Shown here: in pieces, positions 18,370 to 27,078 of the stretch
How positions within the stretch are numbered: position 1 is the first letter of the stretch
Layout: every line of letters begins with the position of its first letter
NCBI RefSeq assembly: GCF_001423495.1
Contig: NZ_LMOG01000018.1
Coordinates: 730,188-762,289 of the forward strand
DNA length: 32,102 bases
Origin: Xanthomonas sp. Leaf131
Lineage (GTDB): Bacteria > Pseudomonadota > Gammaproteobacteria > Xanthomonadales > Xanthomonadaceae
Direction: 5' to 3'
Program-made: the position numbers and the translations under genes
The notes under the pieces: model-generated
The model's database searches: none
What the model was told of the DNA's origin: nothing
The model's input: the letters and a program-made list of their open reading frames with translations, nothing else

Positions 18370-20052
18370 ATGAATCAGGCACGTCCTTGGTTACACAGTT
18401 ATCCGGCCGGCGTCGCCGCCGAGATCGATCTTGAGCAGTTCCGCACCGTTGCGGAAGTGTTCGCCACCTCGGTCAAGCGGTTTGCCGATCGCCCCGCGTA
18501 CCACAGCTTCGGCAAGACCATCACCTACCGCGAAGCGGATCAGCTGGTCGAACAATTCGCCGCCTATCTGCTTGGCGAATTGCAGTTGAAAAAAGGCGAC
18601 CGCGTCGCCTTGATGATGCCCAATTGCCTGCAGTACCCGGTGGCCACATTCGGCGTGCTGCGTGCCGGCCTGACCGTGGTCAACGTCAATCCGCTCTACA
18701 CCCCGCGCGAGCTCAAGCATCAGCTGATCGACTCCGGCGCCAGCGTGCTGGTGGTCATCGACAACTTCGGCACCACCGTGCAGCAGGTCATCGCCGACAC
18801 GCCGGTCAAGCAGGTGATCACCACCGGCCTGGGCGACATGCTCGGGTTCCCCAAAGCTGCCGTGGTCAACTTCGTCGTCAAGTACGTCAAGAAGCTGGTG
18901 CCGGATTACCGCGTCAAGGGCGCGATCCGTTTCCGTGAAGCGCTCGCGCTGGGTCGCAAGCACACCGTGCCGACGCTGCAGATCGAGCCCGACGACATCG
19001 CCTTTCTGCAATACACCGGCGGCACCACCGGCGTGGCCAAGGGCGCGATGCTCACGCACCGCAATCTGGTCGCCAACATGCAGCAGGCGCATCAGTGGCT
19101 GGCCGGCACCGGCAAGCTGGAAGAAGGCGCCGAGGTGGTCATCACCGCGCTGCCGCTGTATCACATCTTCGCGTTGACCGCGAACGGCCTGGTCTTCATG
19201 AAGATCGGTGGTTGCAATCACCTGATCAGCAACCCGCGCGACATGCCCGGCTTCGTCAAGGAATTGAAGAAGACCCGCTTCACTGCCTTCACCGGCGTCA
19301 ACACCTTGTTCAATGGCTTGCTCAATACGCCAGGGTTCGACCAGGTCGATTTCTCCACGCTCAAGATGACCCTCGGCGGCGGCATGGCGGTGCAACGCTC
19401 GGTCGCCGAACGCTGGAAGAAAGTCACCGGCCTGACCCTGGTCGAGGCCTACGGCCTCACCGAGACCTCCCCGGCCGCCTGCATCAACCCGATGGATCTG
19501 AAGGACTACAACGGCTCGATCGGCCTGCCGATTCCGTCCACCGATGCCTGCATCAAGGACGACGCCGGTGCCGTGCTGCCGCAGGGCGAAATCGGCGAGC
19601 TGTGCATCAAGGGCCCGCAGGTGATGAAGGGCTATTGGAAGAAACCCGAAGAAACCGCCAAGGTCATGGACGCCGAGGACTGGCTGCACACCGGCGACAT
19701 CGCACGCATGGACGAACAAGGCTTCGTCTATATCGTCGATCGCAAGAAAGACATGATTCTGGTCTCCGGCTTCAACGTGTATCCGAACGAGATCGAAGAT
19801 GTGATCGCCGAAATGCCCGGCGTGCTGGAAGTGGCCGCCGTGGGCGTGCCGGACGAGAAGTCCGGCGAGATCGTCAAGGCCGTCATCGTGAAGAAGGACC
19901 CTGCCCTGACCGCCGACGCCGTGAAAGCGCATTGCCGCGCCAACCTGACCGGCTACAAGCAGCCGCGCGTGATCGAATTCCGCAAGGAACTGCCGAAAAC
20001 CAACGTCGGCAAGATCCTGCGCCGCGAGCTACGGGATGCGCCCAAGGAGTAA
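18370..20052 (+). CDS. rpfB: Long-chain fatty acyl-CoA ligase RpfB (FadD-like)
   Basis: A 560-residue AMP-forming ligase that activates long-chain fatty acids as acyl-CoA. The P-loop YTGGTTGVAKG starts at residue 215; the adenylation core EAYGLTETSP and the FadD signature (DWLHTGDIARMDEQGFVYIVDR followed by KDMILVSGFNVYPNEIE) are intact. ATG 18370 follows GGAGGGG; an in-frame ATG 45 bases upstream has no site. In Xanthomonas rpfB lies beside the DSF synthase gene rpfF; it works in fatty-acid uptake/activation and has been linked to DSF turnover. Here an intrinsic terminator and a gap of about 0.97 kb separate it from rpfF. Confidence 0.95.
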   Translation: MNQARPWLHSYPAGVAAEIDLEQFRTVAEVFATSVKRFADRPAYHSFGKTITYREADQLVEQFAAYLLGELQLKKGDRVALMMPNCLQYPVATFGVLRAGLTVVNVNPLYTPRELKHQLIDSGASVLVVIDNFGTTVQQVIADTPVKQVITTGLGDMLGFPKAAVVNFVVKYVKKLVPDYRVKGAIRFREALALGRKHTVPTLQIEPDDIAFLQYTGGTTGVAKGAMLTHRNLVANMQQAHQWLAGTGKLEEGAEVVITALPLYHIFALTANGLVFMKIGGCNHLISNPRDMPGFVKELKKTRFTAFTGVNTLFNGLLNTPGFDQVDFSTLKMTLGGGMAVQRSVAERWKKVTGLTLVEAYGLTETSPAACINPMDLKDYNGSIGLPIPSTDACIKDDAGAVLPQGEIGELCIKGPQVMKGYWKKPEETAKVMDAEDWLHTGDIARMDEQGFVYIVDRKKDMILVSGFNVYPNEIEDVIAEMPGVLEVAAVGVPDEKSGEIVKAVIVKKDPALTADAVKAHCRANLTGYKQPRVIEFRKELPKTNVGKILRRELRDAPKE

Positions 20053-20099
20053 TCCACCGGCGCCACCGCAGATCGACGGCCGTGAAGTCGTCATCCAAC

Positions 20100-20134
20100 G
20101 CCCGCAATGCCGCAAGGCCTTGCGGGCGCTTTTC
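20100..20134 (+). terminator. Intrinsic terminator after rpfB
   Basis: GCCCGCAA (20100-20107) pairs with TTGCGGGC (20120-20127) and is followed by GCTTTTCTT. It lies about 48 bases after the rpfB stop and makes an independent rpfF promoter likely. Confidence 0.85.
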
Positions 20135-21010
20135 TTGCATCAGTAGCTGAAATAAGCTGACGTGCTGGTCCAAAATAACCGAATCCGATTGATGTTACAT
20201 ATGCAAAACGCATCTGGGCATTTGCCGTCGCCGGCAATAAAAGAGTTTCCGATTAGAATAATTTGACACTCCACACCCTAACCTTGAGGCGTACGCAGGC
20301 ACTCGACCGATGGCTTGCCAAGTTGAAAATCTCTGGATCAAAAAATTCCATATGAATCAAAACCACAGGATTGAGGATGATGCGTAAACCGAGACAGATT
20401 TTTAAGCGCACCTGGCAGCAAAGGGCACGACACAGTAGATACTTCGTCGCAGCGCGCATTCAAAAATGAAGAACTTGCACACTGAATGCGAAAAATCGAT
20501 TGAGCTGATAAATCAAAATTCGAAGCCCCAGTACCTTATCAGCCGCAAGGGAATAAATAACTCAGGAAGCAACCTCAAGCCTACCGCATGAGGTCGAGCT
20601 CGTCTTGCAGGTATGCCGAACTTTCGGAATGGAGACGACAACCTGCAGTACGAACGTTCAGCTGCGTTGCCGACCTCATAAAAATAATCAGCCCGGCATT
20701 GGTGGTTGAGTGCGTTCCCACGCTTTTAGCGACAACTCGAATGATTGAGATAAGTCTGGCGACATATCTGCCTTCAAGCACTAGGCACCCCACTCCCGGC
20801 ACTTCCACAGAACGAAGGTCGCGAGTGGTGCGACAAAGCCAGCAGATGATCGGCCGACCATCCATCGACCCGGCCCGCCTCCACACTCCGCAAAACAACC
20901 GACTCAAACGTTACTCTCTTGCGGCGCGTTATTATTACGCGCATAGATCGGAAGTCGGCGCAATTTCACCTTACTCCTCCGTCTAGCTGGCAGCCGACTG
21001 GACGGAACAT
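20135..21010. other. AT-richer gene-poor gap between rpfB and rpfF
   Basis: Nearly 0.9 kb with clearly lower GC than its neighbours and many A/T runs. It holds several short open frames on both strands (for example 20588-20986 on + and 20581-20907 on -), but none has a convincing ribosome binding site, family motif or the codon pattern of the surrounding genes. I see no transposase fragment and no tRNA. A small palindrome GCGCGT-N7-ACGCGC lies at 20924-20942. The rpfF promoter must lie here unless rpfB reads through; I cannot place it with confidence. A small RNA or decayed gene is possible. Confidence 0.6.
20924..20942. promoter_or_regulatory. Candidate operator palindrome upstream of rpfF
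   Basis: GCGCGT and ACGCGC are perfectly inverted around TATTATT, about 80 bases before the rpfF ATG. Position suits regulator binding at the rpfF promoter, but no known binding consensus is recognised. Confidence 0.3.
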
Positions 21011-21024
21011 CTCGGAGAATACCC

Positions 21025-21891
21025 ATGTCAGTCGTCCTTCCCATTACCCGTCTTCAACGCGCTTCCACTGTCAAAGTCGTGGCAGACACTTCGCGCGATG
21101 TGTACTGGATGCACATGCATGCTCACTTGGTCACTACATCGGAACGGCCCTGCTTTTCTTCTAACCTGCTCGACGACCTGATCGAGCATCAGAAAATCAT
21201 TCGCAACGAGGTCAACAGAAGCCAGGCCGAATCGCCGTTCATGGTGCTCGTCTCGGACAGTGATGTCTTTAACCTGGGTGGCGATCTGGAACTATTCTGC
21301 GGCCTGATCCGACGCCGCGATCGCGATGCGTTACTGGACTACGCACGGCGCTGCATTCAATGTGCCCACGCCTTCACTACTGGCCTGCACGAGGATATGC
21401 ATTGCATTGCTCTTGTACAGGGCAACGCACTAGGTGGTGGCTTCGAAGTTGCCTTGAGCTGCCATACGATCGTGGCGGAGGAAGGCGCGCAACTGGGTCT
21501 GCCGGAGGTTTTGTTCGATCTGTTTCCGGGCATGGGGGCTTACTCGTTCCTTTGCCAGCGCATGCCTCCACGTCAAGCCGAACGCCTCATGCTTGAGGGC
21601 AACATGCATAGCGCAGAGGAGCTGCACCGGCTCGGCGTGGTGGATCACGTCGTACCGCGTGGCGAAGGACTTGCGGCGGTGGAGCAGATCATCCGAGAGG
21701 GACGGCGTATTCCACATGCCTGGAAGGCAGTGCAGCAAGCAAAGCGTGCCAGCAGCGCGCCATCTCTGAATGAGCTGATGAAAATCACTGAGATCTGGGT
21801 CGACACTGCATTGCAGTTAGGTGAGAAGTCTTTGCGCACGATGGAACGACTCTTCCGAGCCCAGGACCGCCGCAGCATTCGACGCGACTAA
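21025..21891 (+). CDS. rpfF: DSF synthase RpfF
   Basis: A 288-residue crotonase-fold enzyme that makes the diffusible signal factor cis-11-methyl-2-dodecenoic acid from acyl-ACP substrates by combined thioesterase and dehydratase action. Both catalytic glutamates known for RpfF are present: E141 in GNALGGGFE and E161 in LGLPE. Length and start match the family, with GGAGA at 21014-21018 before the ATG. It converges on rpfC with only eight bases between stop codons and no terminator. RpfC is known to bind RpfF and limit its activity at low DSF. Upstream rpfB is cut off by a terminator and a long gap. Confidence 0.97.
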   Translation: MSVVLPITRLQRASTVKVVADTSRDVYWMHMHAHLVTTSERPCFSSNLLDDLIEHQKIIRNEVNRSQAESPFMVLVSDSDVFNLGGDLELFCGLIRRRDRDALLDYARRCIQCAHAFTTGLHEDMHCIALVQGNALGGGFEVALSCHTIVAEEGAQLGLPEVLFDLFPGMGAYSFLCQRMPPRQAERLMLEGNMHSAEELHRLGVVDHVVPRGEGLAAVEQIIREGRRIPHAWKAVQQAKRASSAPSLNELMKITEIWVDTALQLGEKSLRTMERLFRAQDRRSIRRD

Positions 21892-21899
21892 ACCGTTGA

Positions 21900-24068
21900 T
21901 TAGGAAAGCGGCGACTGCTGGTCGCTATCGCGCTGGTCTTGTCGCTGGCGCGTTTCTAATGCATCACGGCCCTGAGCCAGGGCTTCCTGCAATTGCGCCA
22001 GCTGGCTTTGCCAGTCTGGTGGCAGCGGTATGGCCAGCAGCATGGCCTTGCCGGCCAACGCTGCAAGGCGAGCCAACCCAAGGTTAGCGGACACACCGCG
22101 CAGCGCATGCGCATGCGCCCGATATTCTTCAGCCTGGCCCGCCTGTCCGGCTTGCTGCAATGATTGTAAGCAGCGGGTGGCATCTGACAAACATTGCGAG
22201 ACGAACTGGGATTCGAAAGCATGACCCATGCCTAATTCGGCAAGTTCGTCGAGCACCTGCGGGTCGAATGCCAGGTCTTCATCCAATTCTGTTTCCTGCG
22301 CGCGCGTGCGGCCATCGGCGACAAATCGCCCACCGCTGGCTATTTCTGCAAGCACGCCCAGCAGTTTGTTGGCTTCCAACGGTTTTCCGAGAAAAGCATG
22401 TACGCCAGCTTCTTCGCAACGCCGAATCGATTCCACAGTCACATCCGCGCTCAAAATCACCACCGGAACGTAGGGCATCCCACTGGCATGCATGACGCGC
22501 ATCTGCCGCAGTAGGTCCAGTCCGCTTAGACCCGGCATATGCAGATCGGAAATGACTGCATCGCAGCTCTCCTGAACCAGAAGGTCCAGAACATCCTCAG
22601 TCCCTGAAAGACAAACCACGGTGTGTCCTGCCTTTTCAAGCATCCGCTGCACCACCATGCGATTTGCCTGGTGATCATCGACAACCAGTATCCGCATCGA
22701 ACGCACGCGAGCGCGATGGCGCAGAAACGGATTAGAAAAGGCAATCACATTGCTGACCTTATCCGGCAGCTCTTCCAGCAAAGCTGCTTTCTCGATCACC
22801 GCCAGCTCAGCATCGACCCCGATTGGCACTTCAAACCAGAACACACTGCCGCAGGGCTGATTGTCGTAATACCCGATCCGCCCATTCATGCTTTCGACCA
22901 GTCCCTTGGCGATCGTGGTACCCAGGCCGGTACCCTCATAGTGGCGACTCAAGCCCGTATCGGCCTGCTGAAAAGCGTCGAACACCCGCGACTGCATTGC
23001 CACCGGCACTCCGATTCCAGTGTCGCGCACCTCGAATCGCACGCAGATCCGATCACCGGGGAGTGAAGCGACACGAGAAACTTTCAGCTCAACACTGCCT
23101 TCGTCGGTGAACTTGACCGCATTGCCGATCAGATTGAGTAGCACCTGCGACAAGTGGCCTGCATCGCCGACCAGGTTGACGGGCACATCTGCTGCGATTT
23201 CCACCTGATAACCAATGCCCTTGTTGCTAGCCTGTGGACGCAGGATCAAAGCAACCGAATCGAGCAGCGAGGCCAACAGGAAATTGGTGCGAATCAGGCG
23301 AACCTTGCCGGCCTCGATTGCCGAGATATCAAGAACCTCTTCGACCAGCGAGCGCAAGCTGAGCGCTGATGCCTGGATCGTTCTTAAATATTCGCTTTGC
23401 TCGGCATCCAGTTTAGTCACCGCCAGCAATTCCGCGGTCCCGGACAGCCCATTCAACGGCGTGCGAAATTCATGACTCATGTTCGCCAGGAACTTGCTCT
23501 TGGCGTCGTTGGCGTGGCGGGCTTCGTTCAATGCACTGGTCAGTGCCGTAAGCAAAGAGCGGAAATACAACGGAATGGCGATCTGACCCAGCAGCAACCC
23601 TCCGGCAAGTGTCGGAATCGAGCTCCAGTAAGGGGAAAACAGGCTCACCAAAATCAGACTGAGCGTGCCCACCGCAGTCGCGGCGAGTAAGTATCGGCTG
23701 CCATAACGCAGGCCATTGCCGATTGTCACCCACAAGCAGACAACATAAAGAACTCCGCCTGCATCGGCAGTGGCGAGCATCAAGACGACGATGCAAGCGT
23801 AGTCGCTGAGCATGCCGATGCAGCGGCGCACATGCGAGACCCCGGGCCGCATCGCAATTGCTGTCAACAAGCCGAGCGACACCACAATTTCCCAGCTAAG
23901 CACCCACCATGTCTTGGCTACATAGCCGGAACGGCCTGGTTGGTGCTCCATGGTCCAAACGTAAGCAAACAACAGTATCGCAATGGCAATACGCACAGAG
24001 TGCTGCAGATGCTCGCTATCCGGACGCTGCCGGAAGCGAATTCGCAGCCCTTCTAGCAGTGCGCTCAT
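21900..24068 (-). CDS. rpfC: DSF sensor hybrid histidine kinase RpfC
   Basis: A 722-residue inner-membrane kinase. About five transmembrane segments (roughly 22-180) form the sensor. HisKA has H199 (NMSHEFRTPLNG), HATPase has N316 and the DTGIGV and GTGLGTTIAKGL boxes, the receiver has D508 (DAVISDLHMPG) and the C-terminal HPt domain has H654 (AHALRG). It senses DSF and phosphorylates RpfG; it also restrains RpfF by direct contact. The start ATG 24068 overlaps the rpfG stop (ATGA), so the two are translationally coupled. The same reading frame stays open far upstream inside rpfG, but that part is a shadow frame. All catalytic residues are intact. Confidence 0.97.
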   Translation of the reverse strand: MSALLEGLRIRFRQRPDSEHLQHSVRIAIAILLFAYVWTMEHQPGRSGYVAKTWWVLSWEIVVSLGLLTAIAMRPGVSHVRRCIGMLSDYACIVVLMLATADAGGVLYVVCLWVTIGNGLRYGSRYLLAATAVGTLSLILVSLFSPYWSSIPTLAGGLLLGQIAIPLYFRSLLTALTSALNEARHANDAKSKFLANMSHEFRTPLNGLSGTAELLAVTKLDAEQSEYLRTIQASALSLRSLVEEVLDISAIEAGKVRLIRTNFLLASLLDSVALILRPQASNKGIGYQVEIAADVPVNLVGDAGHLSQVLLNLIGNAVKFTDEGSVELKVSRVASLPGDRICVRFEVRDTGIGVPVAMQSRVFDAFQQADTGLSRHYEGTGLGTTIAKGLVESMNGRIGYYDNQPCGSVFWFEVPIGVDAELAVIEKAALLEELPDKVSNVIAFSNPFLRHRARVRSMRILVVDDHQANRMVVQRMLEKAGHTVVCLSGTEDVLDLLVQESCDAVISDLHMPGLSGLDLLRQMRVMHASGMPYVPVVILSADVTVESIRRCEEAGVHAFLGKPLEANKLLGVLAEIASGGRFVADGRTRAQETELDEDLAFDPQVLDELAELGMGHAFESQFVSQCLSDATRCLQSLQQAGQAGQAEEYRAHAHALRGVSANLGLARLAALAGKAMLLAIPLPPDWQSQLAQLQEALAQGRDALETRQRQDQRDSDQQSPLS

Positions 24069-25207
24069 CCCACTTGACCCGGACGCGGCGACGCGGTCGA
24101 GAATTCCTGACAGATCCCGTCCAGCTGCGCGCGGCCGCGCAGCAATGCATCCACGCAGCGCGGGTCGAACAGACGGCCGCGTTGTGCGTAGAGATAAGCC
24201 AGTGCAGCATCCATGGTCCATGCCTCCTTGTATGGGCGCGGCGACAGCAGCGCGTCGAACACGTCCGCAACAGCGACGATGCGTGCTTCCAGCGGAATCG
24301 CCTCGCCGACCAGGCCGTCCGGGTAGCCGGTGCCGTCGTAACGTTCGTGGTGACGCAGCGCGATCAGCGCGCCGACCTGGATGAAGCGGTTCTGGCTGCC
24401 GCTGAGCAGCTCGTAGCCGATCCGCGGATGCCGCTTCATGATGCTCATCTCGTCGTCGGTGAGCTTGCCCGGCTTGAGCAGCACCGAATCGGGAATGGCG
24501 ATCTTGCCCATGTCGTGCAGCGGTGCGGCCATCTCGATGATGCGCACCTCTTCTTCCGACAGGCCCAGTTGCTCGGCGATCAGGCCGGCCACGTGCGACA
24601 TGCGCTCCAGGAACGCACTGGTACCCGAGTCGCGGTACTCGATCGCACGCGCCAGCCGCGACAGCGTCTCGCGTTCGCGCTCTTCGACCTCGTTCATGCT
24701 GGCCAGCAGGCGCTGCTCCAGCGACAGCGCGCGTTGCTTGACGCTTTCGCTCTGCTGGCGCAGCTGCAGCAAGTTGGCGCAGCGCGCGCGCAGTTCGCGC
24801 GGGCGGATCGGCTTGACCAGGAAGTCGATCACCCCGGCTTCCAGCGCGGCCTGACGAATCGGTTCGTCGCCGACGATGGTGATCAAAATGATCGGAATAT
24901 CGCGATGGATCGGCAGCCGCCGCAGACGCCGCGCGAACTCCAGGCCATCCATGCCGGGCATGCGATAGTCCAGCAGCAAGAGATCCACACGCCCGGCTTC
25001 GCACCACGCAAGCGCGTCGAGCGGGTCTCCGAAATCGTAGACCTTCAGTTCCGGCGCGATGTCTTCGATGACGTGACGCAGCATCGTCCGCGCAGACATC
25101 TGGTCATCGACAATAACGATGTTCAATCCCAGATCCGCCTTTTCCGACCAGCTTCCCCATGTATCCGTCGACGATACACCGACCGGATTCCCTAAAACAT
25201 CCTGCAT
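24065..25207 (-). CDS. rpfG: HD-GYP c-di-GMP phosphodiesterase response regulator RpfG
   Basis: A 380-residue protein with an N-terminal receiver (VIVDDQ; phosphorylation site D80 in LLLDYRMPGMDG) and a C-terminal HD-GYP domain with H231/D232 (PLHDMGKIAIPD), HHE (286-288) and GTGYP (292-296). Phosphorylated by RpfC on DSF binding, it degrades c-di-GMP and thereby switches virulence factor genes and biofilm dispersal. ATG 25207 is chosen because GAGGAG lies nine bases upstream; an upstream ATG adding 31 residues has no comparable site. The gene follows lysS by 138 bases and runs directly into rpfC with no rpfH between. Confidence 0.97.
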   Translation of the reverse strand: MQDVLGNPVGVSSTDTWGSWSEKADLGLNIVIVDDQMSARTMLRHVIEDIAPELKVYDFGDPLDALAWCEAGRVDLLLLDYRMPGMDGLEFARRLRRLPIHRDIPIILITIVGDEPIRQAALEAGVIDFLVKPIRPRELRARCANLLQLRQQSESVKQRALSLEQRLLASMNEVEERERETLSRLARAIEYRDSGTSAFLERMSHVAGLIAEQLGLSEEEVRIIEMAAPLHDMGKIAIPDSVLLKPGKLTDDEMSIMKRHPRIGYELLSGSQNRFIQVGALIALRHHERYDGTGYPDGLVGEAIPLEARIVAVADVFDALLSPRPYKEAWTMDAALAYLYAQRGRLFDPRCVDALLRGRAQLDGICQEFSTASPRPGQVG

Positions 25208-25317
25208 AGCCGTTGCTCCTCTGTCTCGAGAACGGGAAAGCGATAACGCCGACGGTACTGCCGGCTCCCCCGACGATACGCCATTCGGGGCTCCGCTCAA
25301 GCATATGCAGTATCTGT

Positions 25318-25337
25318 GCCGTCGGCGAACCGACGGC
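25318..25337 (-). other. TTCG-loop hairpin after lysS
   Basis: A perfect eight-base-pair stem GCCGTCGG/CCGACGGC with a TTCG loop on the minus strand begins nine bases after the lysS stop. No T-run follows, so it is probably an attenuating or mRNA-stabilising hairpin between lysS and rpfG, not a full terminator. Confidence 0.5.
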
Positions 25338-25345
25338 GCAATGCA

Positions 25346-26863
25346 TCAGGCTTCCGGGCGCATGTACGGAAACAGCAGCACATCGCGGATCGAGGTGCTG
25401 CCGGTCAGCAGCATCACCAGGCGGTCGATGCCGATACCCAGGCCGCCGGTCGGCGCCATGCCGTACTCCAACGCACGGATGTAATCGGCGTCGTAATGCA
25501 TCGCTTCGTCGTCGCCACCGTCCTTGGCCTGCACCTGCGCCTGGAAGCGCGCGGCCTGGTCTTCGGGGTCGTTGAGTTCGGAGAAGCCGTTGGCCAGTTC
25601 CTTGCCGTTGATGAAAAGCTCGAAGCGATCGGTGTACCCCGGCTCGGTGTCGCTGGAGCGCGCCAGCGGCGACACTTCGACCGGATGGTCGGTGATGAAG
25701 GTCGGCTGCACCAAGGTGTGTTCCACGGTGGCTTCGAAGATTTCCAGCAGCAGCTTGCCCCAGCCGTAGGACGGCTTGACCTTGATCTTCAGGCGCTCGC
25801 AGTGGGCCAGCAGCGCAGCGCGATCAGTGCAATCGGCGGTGGTGATGTCCGGATTATGGTGGCGAACGGCCTCATCCATGCGCCAGCGCCGGAAAGCCGG
25901 CGCCAGATCGATGTCGGCGCCATCCCAGCTCACCTGGGTGGTGCCCAGCACCGATTGCGCGGTGTCGCGGATCACCTGCTCGGTCAGGTCCATGATCTCG
26001 TGGTACGTGGCATAGGCCTCGTAGAGCTCGAGCATGGTGAACTCGGGGTTGTGCCTGGTCGACACGCCTTCGTTACGGAAATTGCGGTTGATCTCGTAGA
26101 CGCGCTCCAGCCCACCGACCACCAGGCGCTTGAGATACAGCTCCGGTGCCACGCGCAGATACAGATTCAGATCCAGCGCGTTGTGGTGGGTGGTAAACGG
26201 TTTGGCGGTGGCGCCACCGGGGATGTAATGCATCATCGGCGTTTCCACTTCCAGGAAGCGGCGCGCGTCCAGCCAGGCGCGCATGGCGCGGATGATCTTG
26301 GAGCGCTTGATGAAGACCTCGCGCGCTTCCGGGGTCACGATCAAATCGACATAACGCTGCCGATAGCGCTGCTCCACGTCCGACAGGCCATGCCACTTGT
26401 CCGGCAGCGGGCGCAGCGACTTGGTCAGCAGACGCAGCGCGCTCGCCTTGACCGACAGTTCGCCGGTCTTGGTGCGGGTCAGCCCGCCCTCCACCGCCAC
26501 GATGTCGCCAACGTCCCAGCCCTTGAATGCGGTGTAGACATCGCCCAACACATTGCCTTGCAGAAACAGCTGCACGCGCCCGGATTCGTCCTGGATCTGC
26601 GCAAAGCTCGCCTTGCCCATCACCCGCTTGGCCATCAGGCGGCCGGCCATCTTGACGGTGCGGCCGCTGGCTTCCAGCGCCTCGGGGGTCCAGGTGTCGG
26701 CATCGGCGAATTCGGCCTGCAGATCGCCGGCGAACTGCTCGCGCACGAAGTCGTTGGGATAGGCGATGCCCTGGCCGCGCAACGCGCCCAGTTTCGCGCG
26801 GCGCTCGGCGATGAGGCTGTTCTCGTCGACGGGGATCTGCGGCGCGGGGGTCTGCTCGGTCAT
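25346..26863 (-). CDS. lysS: Lysyl-tRNA synthetase (class II)
   Basis: A 505-residue cytoplasmic enzyme that charges tRNA-Lys. An N-terminal OB-fold anticodon-binding domain (about 60-170) is followed by the class II catalytic core: motif 2 ([22 protein letters not shown] is split around residues 255-275) and motif 3 [13 protein letters not shown] near the C terminus, ending [15 protein letters not shown] 26863 gives the standard length; the frame remains open upstream but not as a real gene. It follows prfB by about 215 bases on the same strand, the same prfB-lysS order as in E. coli. Confidence 0.97.
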   Translation of the reverse strand: MTEQTPAPQIPVDENSLIAERRAKLGALRGQGIAYPNDFVREQFAGDLQAEFADADTWTPEALEASGRTVKMAGRLMAKRVMGKASFAQIQDESGRVQLFLQGNVLGDVYTAFKGWDVGDIVAVEGGLTRTKTGELSVKASALRLLTKSLRPLPDKWHGLSDVEQRYRQRYVDLIVTPEAREVFIKRSKIIRAMRAWLDARRFLEVETPMMHYIPGGATAKPFTTHHNALDLNLYLRVAPELYLKRLVVGGLERVYEINRNFRNEGVSTRHNPEFTMLELYEAYATYHEIMDLTEQVIRDTAQSVLGTTQVSWDGADIDLAPAFRRWRMDEAVRHHNPDITTADCTDRAALLAHCERLKIKVKPSYGWGKLLLEIFEATVEHTLVQPTFITDHPVEVSPLARSSDTEPGYTDRFELFINGKELANGFSELNDPEDQAARFQAQVQAKDGGDDEAMHYDADYIRALEYGMAPTGGLGIGIDRLVMLLTGSTSIRDVLLFPYMRPEA

Positions 26864-26995
26864 GGCGGGAATCGATCTGCTGTGGGTCGGGCGCGTGCCC
26901 GGTGGGGAGTGAGGAACCGGCTTGCCGGCACCTGCTGTTTTACGGTTGGACTGTGACGAACCAACGCTGCGAAGTGATGACCTGGCGATGGCTGC

Positions 26996-27032
26996 GCTGC
27001 GGCGCACTGCCAAAGCAGGCAAGCGCCGCAGC
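26996..27032 (-). other. Strong hairpin in prfB-lysS gap
   Basis: GCTGCGGCGC (26996-27005) and GCGCCGCAGC (27023-27032) are perfectly inverted; the 17-base loop can form a further TGCC/GGCA pairing. No T-run follows, so it may attenuate or protect the prfB-lysS transcript. Confidence 0.5.
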
Positions 27033-27078
27033 GTCGGCGTGGCATCGATGCGCAAGGCACACCGACGCCACGCTGCGA

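Noticed and set aside
20581..20986. Overlapping short open frames on both strands in the rpfB-rpfF gap
   Set aside because: No ribosome binding site, no family resemblance and no coding-like third-base GC pattern; kept only as part of a gene-poor stretch.
24069..25007. Upstream extension of the rpfC frame to about 1035 residues
   Set aside because: It overlaps rpfG out of frame, is Arg/Ala-rich and lacks domain features; ATG 24068 gives the family length.
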